NCBI GenBank assembly: GCA_905250115.1
Contig: CAJNOI010000122.1
Coordinates: forward strand, 1-64,000
Direction: 5' to 3'
Length of the DNA: 64,000 bases
DNA from: Adineta steineri
Lineage: Eukaryota > Rotifera > Eurotatoria > Adinetida > Adinetidae
Positions 19,425 to 30,100 of this stretch are shown here, piece after piece (positions within the stretch are counted from its first letter, which is position 1; each line of letters starts with the position of its first letter). The notes beneath the pieces are model-generated. The model worked only from the letters and a program-made list of their open reading frames with translations. It ran no database searches and had not been told where the DNA came from. The position numbers and the translations under genes are program-made.

Positions 19425-20600
19425 ATGTTTACTTTATGTAAATTGTTACTTGTCGTCATTTTTACAACTGTATTCAGTTGTCTTTCTGGTACTTATCCAC
19501 CGTCTTACTGTATTCGTCTTGATACGGATGTTAAGAATGCTAGTGGTTCGTCAATAATCATAAATATTACTCAAAACTGGGCGCCAATTGGAGCAAACCA
19601 TTTATTTGATATAATTAACTCTCAGTTCTATGCTGTTCCTTCAGCTTTTTTTCGTGTTGTTCCTAAATTTGTCGTGCAATTTGGAATCAGTGGGGACCCA
19701 ATACAAAATACCATTTGGAATAAAACTATTCTTGATGGTAACTATTATATTAGACTTTTTTTGTTCTAATATTTATTTTTTAGATCCTGTACTTATGTCT
19801 AATATTGTTGGTACTGTATCGTATGCTACTAATGGACCTAATACGCGTACAACACAATTATTTATTAATTATCGCAATAATAGCCGTCTAGATCTACACG
19901 GTTTTTCACCTATAGGTAAATTCATAATGCAAATGAATAATCAAATTATTCAGTGCATTAGATTTTGTAGACTATTATACTTTCGAGTAGATTTTAATAA
20001 TCATTCGTAGCATTAAGTGTCAGTCTGATGTGTAGGATATTCTTTTGTTTCGAATGTTAACTTTATGAATAACAATGCTATTGTTTATCTTTGTAGGAGT
20101 TGTTACCACTGGTTTAGATGTCGCAAATACTATTTTTAACCCAACTCCAGGTAAAAAGTTTAGTTTTTAAACTTTTTTCGGATCCATGAATGTTCAAATA
20201 TCTAATTATTTTTACTTCTTCATTACACATGTTATTTCATATAATGTAATCAACTGAGCATAAATGACTAACCGTAAGAGCACATACGAAGAAAAACTGT
20301 AGTATTTGTTTTTCTAAGTAAAAATAAAGATAAATGAAATAATTTTGATAGAATAATCAATTGTATCATATATTGTTTATATTTTTTGAATCAATAGGTA
20401 ACAGTACTGGTGTTGACCAAGATGCTTATTCGACTGAAGGGAATGCTTGGATACTTGTCAATTATTCACAAATAAATTTTATTAAAAAAGTTTCCATCAC
20501 TTATGATTGTTCCCGTTCGTATCAATCTAAAATACAAGTTACTTCGTCATTTGTTTTATTTTTTAAATTTATTTTTCTTTTTTTAAATCAATATGATTAA
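19425..20600 (+). CDS. Secreted or membrane-tethered cyclophilin-like protein
   Basis: Four exons with consistent phase-1 junctions: 19425-19737, 19784-19915, 20097-20150 and 20398-20600. The protein (about 233 residues) starts with a signal peptide (MFTLCKLLLVVIFTTVFSC). The cyclophilin fold follows: FFRVVPKFVVQFG matches the active-site FHRxxxxFxxQGG region, NGPNTRTTQLFIN the substrate loop, LDLHGFSPIG the LDxxHxxFG motif and GVDQDAYSTEGNAW the C-terminal segment. Cyclophilins catalyse peptidyl-prolyl cis-trans isomerisation; several active-site positions here are altered (no H in FFRV, no W or H at the usual cyclosporin site), so activity is uncertain. The C-terminus is a hydrophobic tail (SSFVLFFKFIFLFL), which could be a membrane anchor or GPI signal. 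The fourth exon could instead splice onward. Confidence 0.75.
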
Positions 20601-21152
20601 ATATTCTTTTTCAAATTACGTTTGAATTATAAAGAATAAATAATATATATTACATGCTATCTTAAAAATATGAAAATTATGAGATGATTCATGAGATCAT
20701 CAAGAATGGTGCAGATGAAGGTAGGATTCTTAGTGGAAGAAGAACATCTAACCGACACTACACTCTCACCCTCAAGATGGTTTTCTATCACCTACTAATA
20801 CTCACACTCCTATCTCTAATAGTTTAAGCTTCTATTGATAATGTTTTCTTGTATCATTTATTCATTATTATGAAAACAAAACTTGTGTTTTACAATACAC
20901 TTTTAACGCTAGTTCTGAATTTGTTATTAGTTTTTAACCTAACATCTATATTCTAATTAAATCTAGTGATATAATTAATGCTATGAATCAACTATTCTTA
21001 CAATATCTCAATCATTAGTAAATGTAATGCGTCATATATTTGTGCGTATCGTGTCCATGGCAATGCCTGTTTCGCTCTTTGTTTTTTTTTTCGAAGGAAA
21101 ACGATGAAAGTAAGCGTAGAAATGTTTTGAATTGCTTTCTTCCATCAGCCAT

Positions 21153-21243
21153 CTTGAGGGTGTGGGTGTGAATGTGTGTGTGTGTGTGAGATGTGGGTGT
21201 AGAATGATAGAATAAGGAGGAAATACCCACACCCACACCCTCC
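21153..21243. repeat. Telomere-like inverted repeat (hairpin)
   Basis: CTTGAGGGTGTGGGTGTG followed by (TG)n and GATGTGGGTGTA, spacer, then ACCCACACCCACACCCTCC. Confidence 0.88.
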
Positions 21244-21630
21244 AATTCCGTGGAACTATAAATTTTCGTCATGACCGCTGCAGGAGATGATTACGTATTT
21301 TATTTTCGCGACGACAGATAAAATGTAAGTACACCATAGAAACCGTAGCATGTGAGAGAAAGAAAAAAACAGTGTTTTTGTCTGGCTTGATCAAAAAGTA
21401 ATGACGTTTATATTTTTCTCTCCCTGTGTTTTCTCCCACAACACACACTATACTGCTGCTTTTTATTATTTTTTACGCGTCAATCGCAATAGTAAGTGAC
21501 ATATGAATGCAACAATTTTAATCATACGCTTCGGAGACTGAGGTGAGCGCAGCGACCGCTTGGGAGTACTTGTGGATCAGAGATAGATGCGAAGCTACAT
21601 GACAAGACACGGACAAGATGAGAAACAAAG

Positions 21631-21692
21631 CGGGTGTGGGTGTGTACGAGGATGAGGATAAAGGAAGGTATCCTCACCCACACCCACACCCC
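21631..21692. repeat. Telomere-like inverted repeat with GAGGATAAAG spacer (copy 1)
   Basis: CGGGTGTGGGTGTG, spacer ATGAGGATAAAGGAAGGTAT, then CCTCACCCACACCCACACC. The spacer is shared with the hairpin at 22147-22201. Confidence 0.88.
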
Positions 21693-22146
21693 TTTTTTAA
21701 ATCTGTTGCACACCATCACTAAATTTTCTCTCGATTTTATATTTGCACAAGGCAAATACTTGAGTGTTGAATTTTGTTTGCGCAGAAAGAGTTGTTTTTA
21801 TGTAAATCGACGCATGGCGCAGTTTATTGAGTGGCGATAGTTGGTCTTTTCCAACTTTCAAAGAACAGTACTTAGTCTTGTGAGTGCGCGGGGAAAGGTG
21901 AGGGTGGACTAGACTATTCCAGATACCATGAGATATTATTTGTTGACAAATAACTAGTATTTATATACTCAAACTGTCACATTTTTGGATATCTTTAAGT
22001 TAAGGATAATCTATTTCCTTCCGTAGAGTAATAAGAACTGATCTGACGCTTTAAGTACTACTACAGAAGACAATTCTTAAATGTTTGAAAGAGATACAAA
22101 AGTTCGTTTTAGAAGCGTACGTCACCATTTTGTTTTATTTACAGAC

Positions 22147-22201
22147 GAGTGTGAGTGGTGACGGTGAATGAGGATAAAGAAAGATATTCTCACCCACACC
22201 C
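22147..22201. repeat. Telomere-like inverted repeat with GAGGATAAAG spacer (copy 2)
   Basis: GTGTGAGTGGTGACGGTG, spacer ATGAGGATAAAGAAAGATAT, then TCTCACCCACACCC. Ends 51 bp before the exonuclease ATG. Confidence 0.85.
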
Positions 22202-22252
22202 AATCCTGGAAAGTAACACTTTCTTGTCGGGTCGATTTTAGATTCTCTGTTA

Positions 22253-23314
22253 ATGGCGACTGGGACATCCACAAAGAATAGCAGTCAATCTTCCTTCTAC
22301 ACCATTCCGAGTGATTGGACTGTACACTGGATCGGCCTAAATTTGACTCGTAGACAAATGGACCAAGTTCAACGAATGATCGACGACACTCAGTTAATGG
22401 CAATGGATACCGAAACAATGCCTATTTTTCACCATCCAGATTTTCTGCAATGGCAAAGGCACATGTTAACATGCAACGAACCCAGCTCAAAGGTGTGTCC
22501 CGTGATGTACGTTGGCAAACCAGCACTTCTGCAGGTAGCAATTCGTGGTGCTCATGTTGGTGCAAAGCATGTACTGTTGTTTGATTTACAAGGGCTGTTC
22601 GATCGTTCGCGCAGCGAATTTCGATTGTGTGATGCAGGCGCCATGGCTCACCATCTCTTACAAGCGATTTTTAATAATCGAAAAGCATACAAATTGTCAC
22701 AGGATCTACAAAATGACTTTATACAGTTGAAATGTTCATATGATGACGAATGCTTTCAAACATCGAAAATCGATCGACTCATCGAATTGTCTTCTGTGTA
22801 TCGGCATGCCTTTCCAGGCGAAAAATTCCAGAAAATCTATAGCCTGAAACAAATGACAGTGATGACTCTCAATCGCCAACTGAACAAATCGAAGCAATGC
22901 TCCGACTGGTCTCGGCGACCATTACCACAAGCACTTATAAATTATGCCGCTATTGATGTTATTGTCATGATCGATATTTATGACAGTCTGATACAACGAA
23001 TTCAAGGTGCCTATCCGATACACACTGAGTTCAACAACGTGTCTTTACAGGAACATGAACCATCGAACAATGATTCTACTGCTACGAACTCTGTCAATTA
23101 TCCAGGACAGTCAATAAGCGCGGGGGATCAGGCCTGGATGATACTGCAACAATCGTTGGAGATATCATTTGACATTACACAATTTGTCACTTACGATTGT
23201 GTCTGCGGTGCTCGGTGGCCAAGCAAGAAGATGTATAACAAACACGCTCGACAATGTTCGCCATCGATTGAAATACAAGCTCAAAGAACGACATCGAACA
23301 GTAGAACAGGATAA
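22253..23314 (+). CDS. DEDD-family 3'-5' exonuclease (RNase D/WRN-like) with C2HC finger
   Basis: A 353-residue single-exon protein. Residues 30-250 form the exonuclease fold: motif I MAMDTET (D52, E54), motif II in LSQDLQNDF (D155 most likely), motif III YAAIDV (Y231, D235), so it is a DEDDy-type enzyme that removes nucleotides from 3' ends with two metal ions. PALLQVAI (90-97) is the conserved strand after motif I. The C-terminus (316-335) has a CxC, then H-x3-C pattern (YDCVCGARWPSKKMYNKHARQC region), probably a zinc finger for nucleic-acid binding. Whether the substrate is DNA or RNA cannot be told; resemblance to EXD1/EXD2/WRN-exo is general. Hairpins flank it closely on both sides (51 bp upstream, 56 bp downstream). 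Confidence 0.85.
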   Translation: MATGTSTKNSSQSSFYTIPSDWTVHWIGLNLTRRQMDQVQRMIDDTQLMAMDTETMPIFHHPDFLQWQRHMLTCNEPSSKVCPVMYVGKPALLQVAIRGAHVGAKHVLLFDLQGLFDRSRSEFRLCDAGAMAHHLLQAIFNNRKAYKLSQDLQNDFIQLKCSYDDECFQTSKIDRLIELSSVYRHAFPGEKFQKIYSLKQMTVMTLNRQLNKSKQCSDWSRRPLPQALINYAAIDVIVMIDIYDSLIQRIQGAYPIHTEFNNVSLQEHEPSNNDSTATNSVNYPGQSISAGDQAWMILQQSLEISFDITQFVTYDCVCGARWPSKKMYNKHARQCSPSIEIQAQRTTSNSRTG

Positions 23315-23369
23315 CTATGAACGAGAACTGTAGAACGACGAGTTTTCGAGTAAATCGGATATTTCGACC

Positions 23370-23442
23370 TGTGTGTGGGTGTGGGTGTGGGTGTGTGATA
23401 TGAGCTAAGAAAAGATAAACATCCACAACCACACCGACACCC
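23370..23442. repeat. Telomere-like inverted repeat, 3' of the exonuclease gene
   Basis: GTGTGTGGGTGTGGGTGTGG repeated to GTGTG, spacer, then CATCCACAACCACACCGACA. Starts 56 bp after the stop codon; the right arm is degenerate. Confidence 0.82.
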
Positions 23443-23719
23443 TTTTAATATCTTTTATACTGTATCAGAAAGCTTTCGTCGTGAGTTCAGAGATACTTTT
23501 TATAAATGCAAACATCAAACAACCGAACAATTACAAATTACTGCAGTCGGAAGAATAGTAGCGAGATCATGAAAAAGAAGAAAACTAATGATCTCTGAAT
23601 TTTGACATAAAACTTTATGTTATGAGATGTCTCAATAAGGGAAATTAATTAAAAAATTTCAAATGTATTGATTACTTCGAAAATAAATCATGAAATAAAG
23701 GGAAGAGAATTGTAAAACA

Positions 23720-23780
23720 TTGGGTGTGGGTGTGGGCGTAGATTTCAAGAATAAATATCCACGTCCACACTCATACCCAT
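23720..23780. repeat. Telomere-like inverted repeat (hairpin)
   Basis: TTGGGTGTGGGTGTGGGCGT, spacer, then ATCCACGTCCACACTCATAC and CCA. Confidence 0.82.
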
Positions 23781-23786
23781 TACTTA

Positions 23787-23845
23787 AAGGGTGCGGGTGT
23801 GGATAATATCTTTATCTAATATCCAAACTCACACCCACACTCAAA
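23787..23845. repeat. Telomere-like inverted repeat (hairpin)
   Basis: AAGGGTGCGGGTGTGGAT, spacer, ATCCAAACTCACACCCACAC. Lies only 7 bp from the preceding hairpin. Confidence 0.82.
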
Positions 23846-24127
23846 TTCTACTTATACATAAATAAGTTTTTTTTGAGATGAAATAGATTTAAATGTTCTC
23901 ATAGAGCTCAGATAAATTATGTTAGTGAGCATGTTTAGATAGGAATTTCTATAAGCATTGCTAGATTATACACAGTTATTGAAAAAACATACAATAGAGA
24001 GAAATGTGCTGGATTAAAATAAAAGAGAATTGTTTAAAGACCAATGGTATGCATTGCATTCGTAATTTTATCAACAATGTACTAAACAAAAACAAAAATA
24101 AATTATAAAATTTTCAATGAAACAACT

Positions 24128-27100
24128 TTATTTTACTCGAGCTTCAGATATATTTCGATATGTTACCATTTTACCAACTGAACGAGTTGATCTTAATGTT
24201 CCAGTTTTCTTTGGTTCCTAAAATAATAAATAAATAAAATATTTTATCTTTTAATTTTTTTGATTAATTACTTTTGTAAGAATTTCTATTTGATTTAAAT
24301 TAGGTTTCACAGCTGGTTCTTCTTTTAAATCTTCATATTCAATTCGCCAATCAATTGCATAAAAACCAAGAAATGATATTTCAGTTATAAATAACAAACG
24401 TCTAAAATTTATCGAAATTTATTTGAATAAAATAATGAATCAAAACGTTTTTACTTTGACGTAGCTAATAACCAAGATGGTGGACTGTCTACACAAGTTA
24501 TATGTGCAACATACGTATCTGTTTTAGCATATTTCCCATTTTCTAATTTCTAAAAATATAAATCAAAAAGATATTTTATTAGAATAAGATTTAAATTAAA
24601 ATAATTACATTTAAAATAAAAAATCCCATTGCTTCATGAGAAATATATGGTCGAACAAGACCATCACGGCCAACATGACGTGGATAACGAACACGACGTA
24701 CAACTTCTTCTTGTTGAGTAGTTCTAAATAATTTCAATATAATAGAAATAAATACAATTAATTAATTTATTCTTTACCGTTTTATTACATCTAATGAAGT
24801 GCTTGCAAAATCAACAACTCCACCTGTTGGTCTTGTAGCAAGACCAATAAAACCTTTTCCTAGACCTTTAACAAAACCTAATGCACCATTTTTTTTGGCA
24901 CCTGAAACTGGTTTTGTAACAACACCTGTTACACCATCAACAAAACCCTTTACACAAAAAAATCAAAAAATCTAATCAAAAAAATATTTTCTCATCATAC
25001 CATAACAACATTTTTTCCTCCAATAGCAATATCAGTAGTTGCATGATTTGTTGGTTCTTTTCGTCTTATACGTGAAATTTGATAATCATCATCAAATGTT
25101 AATGCAGCTAAACTATTTCCAAGTACACCATTTATTTTTGAAAATGCACCAGCAGTACCACCAACAGCTGAACCAACTAATGTTCGAACACCTGTTGCTA
25201 CACCTTCAGCAAATTCCGTTGGACCTTCAATTGCACCCTAAAAGATAAAAATCCATATTTATTTACATATATATCATTTAATTTCTTACTTTATATGGTT
25301 CATAAAAAAATGATTCAACACCTTCAGCAAGACCACAAATAACACCAAATGGATTTCCAAGTACATCAAGCCCAAGAACAAGTGCATGAAGTTGTTTCAT
25401 GAATTGATTTTGATAATGAGATGAAACTTCATTCGATAATTTCGTTATTGTATATCGATCATGTGTTCGTTCATAAAAACCCAAACTATACAAATGAACT
25501 TATTATTTTTCATTTCATAGATAAATCTTACCGTAAAATAACATCTTGTACTTCTGCAACATTTAATGCTTGTAATAAAAATGCAACTAATGGATATTCA
25601 GCTAATAATTCTTGACTTGCTTTTGATCCATGCATTGATAAACTAACATGAATCTAAATCAGAGGGATTGATTTTTTTAATTTAATAATAAATGATTTAA
25701 ATATACTTTGAGTGGTGACAAATGTATTTTATCAAAATACATTTCTGTTTCGCCTGTTGGACTATCAGTTAATGCTCTAATAATAGCATCAAGTGGTTTT
25801 TGTATTTGTTCTAAATCCGTATCCATATTTATTGTTGGTGCTACTGCACTCTGTTTGAAACGAATAAAAACATTTTTTCTATTATAAATAAAAAAGGAAA
25901 ATTAAAGTAACAAACTTTTTCTTCACGTAAAAATGCTAAGATAGCAGCAATTAAACCTTGATCAATTTTAACAGCAAATTCTTGAATAAGTAATTGAAAA
26001 TATTTAAACTGCATAACATTTGATCGACTTGTTTTCGATTCATAGACACTTAATTCAATGAATGCTTTTTCCGTAGGATCAGTTCCTGTTGCTTTTGATA
26101 TTATTGGATGAAGAACAACAGGAAACATTGTATAATCAAGTTGATTATCAATTTGTACATGATTTATTCGTATATGTAATGCAGTATTTGTAACTGACCG
26201 TGCATATTCAATCCAAAGACCATCTAATGCTTGTCTTTTAGCTAGTTTTCTTTGACCTTTAGAATTAATTAATTCTGCTGTACCATCATGAAACGATATT
26301 TCTCGAAAATGTTCCATATAATATTTTTTTCCCAAAAGTTCTTTATCATCTGGATTAGCTTTAAGTTGTTCATGATGAATTCTATAAAGTTCCTCTAAAT
26401 GTATATTTATATCATGTGACAATGGTCGAACACGTGATTTTCTTATCTCTGTCCAAACAACTTTAGATTTATTTAAACTTATATAAAGCATTTCTTCTCG
26501 AGTTACATCATTTACAATTGATAAACCAATATCATGAATACCAATTTGAATACGTTGACCCATTGATTCTGCTAATGATGGCATCTAAATTATAATTGAT
26601 CAAAAATAAAATAGATTAATTTATATTAAAAATAAAATATTTACGCCAGAAGCAGCTTCAATAACTTTTGTATCATCCGAAAAAAGTAATACAGTTTGAA
26701 CACCATCAACGAATATTGTATAGCTAACATTATGATCACCAACTTGTCCAAGAAAACCATATTGAGGCTAAAAGATTATTTTTATGTTAATTAAACAATC
26801 ATTACTACAGGAAAAAGTATTTTTTGTTTTTGTACAAAACGAATAGAAAATATCAATAATACATTGTTCGAATTAACAATTCGATTGTATCTAGATTCGA
26901 ACACAGTGCTTAACAAACATGTTAACCATTAGACTAGAGCGATTGTATTAAACTCATGAATAAAATAGTTATTAATAAAATCACATGATTCATGAAAATT
27001 AATCTACATTTGTTTTATTCAATGTTTGATTGAATAAATACGACCCAAGGGGGGAAAAGCGAGACTTCATCTGCTTCAAAACTTTTTTGAAGTACGATGG

Positions 27101-30100
27101 GAGTACAGAGAAGTACAATGGGAGTACAGAGGAGTATGATGGGAGTAGATGGAAGTACGATGGGAGTACAATGGGAGTACAAAGGGAGTATAATGGAAGT
27201 ACAGGGGAGTACGATGGGAGTACAGATGAAGTACAATGAGCCATTGTAATTCCATTATACTCCCTTTGTACTTCCATCGTACTCCCATTGTACTCCCATC
27301 GTACTCCCTTCATACTCCCTTGTACTTCCATTGTACTCCCATCGTACTTCATCATACTCCCAACGTACTTCATTATACTCCCATTGTACTTCCATCGTAT
27401 CCTTTTAACAATGGAAGTACAAGGGAGTACAATGGGAGTACAATGGAAGTACAATAGGAGTACGGAAGTACGGAAGTGTCGCTTTTCCCCCTTGATACGA
27501 CCTCATCTCATTCATGTATATTATTCTGATTAACTAACAAAGATTATCGAATCGATTTTTTAAAATATTTATTAGAAGAATTTTTCTTACAGTTAGTTCC
27601 AAAATTTTTTTCTTTGAACCACATAAGATAATTAAATCTCTTGGTTTTAATGGATCTGACCATGTGTAATAAACATAATTCAGTGGTGGTAAAACTTGTA
27701 CACGTCTAATATATTCAAAAAAACATGAAATATCATTTAAATAAAAAAAGATTTTAATAACTTACACATCATCAACTTGACAAAATGATATTGGATCTTT
27801 TTTCAAACAATTGACAAGAAGAAGTGGTGCATCACCAATTTTATAATCACCAAAAATAACTCGAACACCATCGAAATCAGTTGCTGTGACTTCAACATAT
27901 ATTGCTGGACGTTCTTCATCATCCATACGTAAAAGTGTTCGATGTTTTTGATTCATCATAAATGGACTTGATGAAACACGATTATGTGTATAACGAACAC
28001 GCATTACACCTTCTTTGATATCATGTGGCCAAAATGGAATTATCTTAATTATTTTCATACAAAATAGAAAATTTATCAACAACAAAAATTAACGATTTAC
28101 TTGTTCAGGATTAAGCGGTCCCCATTTATCTTGTTCTTTGTCTGATACTGTTTCAACTACTTCAATTTCCATCTAAACAAATTATTTCTGTTTTCGTAAT
28201 GAACAAAAAAAATGATTTTTCAAACATACAGTAGATTTATTGATAATAACGACTGATGGTGATAATGTAACAATTTTTGTTAAACCAAATGAACATGTTA
28301 CAATATCCACACAAACCTAGAAAAATAAAATTTAAATAAAAGCTGTTTTTTGTTTATATTTCTATTTACCATATAAGTTCGATCATTTGGAACTTTACAT
28401 GATGCCATACCAGTACTTTTAATAACATCAAGCGAAAATTTTTCAGACCAATTTGTTGCATTATCTCCTTGTTCGGTACTATAAAGACGAAGTTGTCCCT
28501 ATTTAAAATAGTTAAATTTTTTTTCTGATTTTCTTTGATAAATGATAATTACTTTTTTGTTTGCATCACTTCCAAATTTATCTGGACAAACTAAAAATGG
28601 TGTTTGAGCAACTTCAATAAATGCACGATTATTTTCAATCTAGAAAAAAACAATAAAAATAAAAGTTTTATATGAAATGTAAAGTATCTTACTTGAAATT
28701 CAAGTTGTAATTCAGTACGATTAAGAATCCAAAATGGTGAATAGAATAGTAAACGATATGATTCACGGAATGTATTAACACGTAATACCATTTTCTACAT
28801 AGTTAAGTTTTTATTCAATAGAATATTTACATTTATTTTCTTACTAATATTTGTTGAGAATTATTAGAATTATGAAGTATGACAAGATGTTCATTATGAT
28901 CACCTTTTCCTTCAACATTTAAATCAACTAGATCAGATGTCCATTTTATATTATTATATGATGGAATCTAAATAATCGAGATTAATTTGCAGAAAAAGAA
29001 GAAGAAAATCATATACAATAAATCTTAATATAGATTGTTTATTGCCAGACGTGATGAGAGTTAATTCACTTGGTTTTAAATCAATTTGTTCGGCATTCTG
29101 AAATACAAGAATAGATATATATTATTTTTGATAGAAATCTAACAATGATTATAAACTCGTATTATATCTTTAGGAGAATTAGGATGAAAACTAAATTCGA
29201 TACACATCGTGAATATACATCCGAAATCTAACAAACAGTAGTCGGGCCAAATGTTTATAAGTTTTTAGCTAAGATAGCTCTAGAGAAGGTACTGGTAACA
29301 TTCCCTAATCTCTTCGTCTGTCATTTGATTTTATAAGCTTCGAAAATGATAAACTGGTGATATTACTACTGTATAAATCTGTTGCTGAAGAAATTATAGA
29401 ATGCAAATACTGATACTTTTGCGAACTTATTTAACTGATAAATCTTTATCGTTTAATATTTCTATAATCCTATTTAAATAAATAAAATCTTTAATTTACA
29501 TCAATTGAACACTGAATATCGACTGGTAAAAGATTAGTTAAATGAAGAGCTGGATGAATATAAAGACTAAAGCTTGCATGATCAAGTTGATCGGTATTTT
29601 CTGAATAAGCATTTGTTACTTCTTTAAAAACCTATAGATTACAAATAGAAATACATATATATATTTTTAAAAATTAAAAATCCATACAATAAAATTTGCT
29701 TCTTTTCCAGTTTTTAATTTTAATTTTCTTTCCGATAAAAATTCTTTTTCCCAATCAAATGAAAAAAAATCATAAATTTCACCGTTATGTTCATTTCTAT
29801 AATTAAATAAAATTAATATGAATTTATTTCGTTTTCCTCTCTTCAATTCATCTTACTCATCAGTAGAAATAAATATTGGTGAACTTGAATGTGTATAAAG
29901 TAATTCAATTGGTACATAATATTCATCATTAATATCAATTTTTGCCATTCGATGATATTTTTTTGGATCAACTGAATCAATATTCAAAATAATTAATGGC
30001 ATTGTTGTATTATTATAAACTTTAACAATTGAACTAAGAATAACACACCGGCGATCATTTCGTACTTGTGTATCACAAAGCATTTGAACTGGCCAATTTG

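Larger units (their letters stand above)
20601..22252. other. Intergenic with three telomere-like hairpins
   Basis: Hairpins at 21153-21243, 21631-21692 and 22147-22201. The rest is AT-rich, with short C-rich (CACTCTCACCCTC) remnants near 20760-20810. Short open frames here run through repeats. Confidence 0.7.
23315..24127. other. Intergenic between convergent exonuclease and VPS13 3' ends
   Basis: Three hairpins (23370-23442, 23720-23780 and 23787-23845) in 480 bp. The rest is AT-rich with no gene seen. Confidence 0.75.

Noticed and set aside
27046..27494. CRISPR-like array from regularly spaced short repeats
   Set aside because: Units are 10-13 bp, variable, in both orientations, without spacers, inside a eukaryotic intron and bounded by inverted ends with a target duplication.
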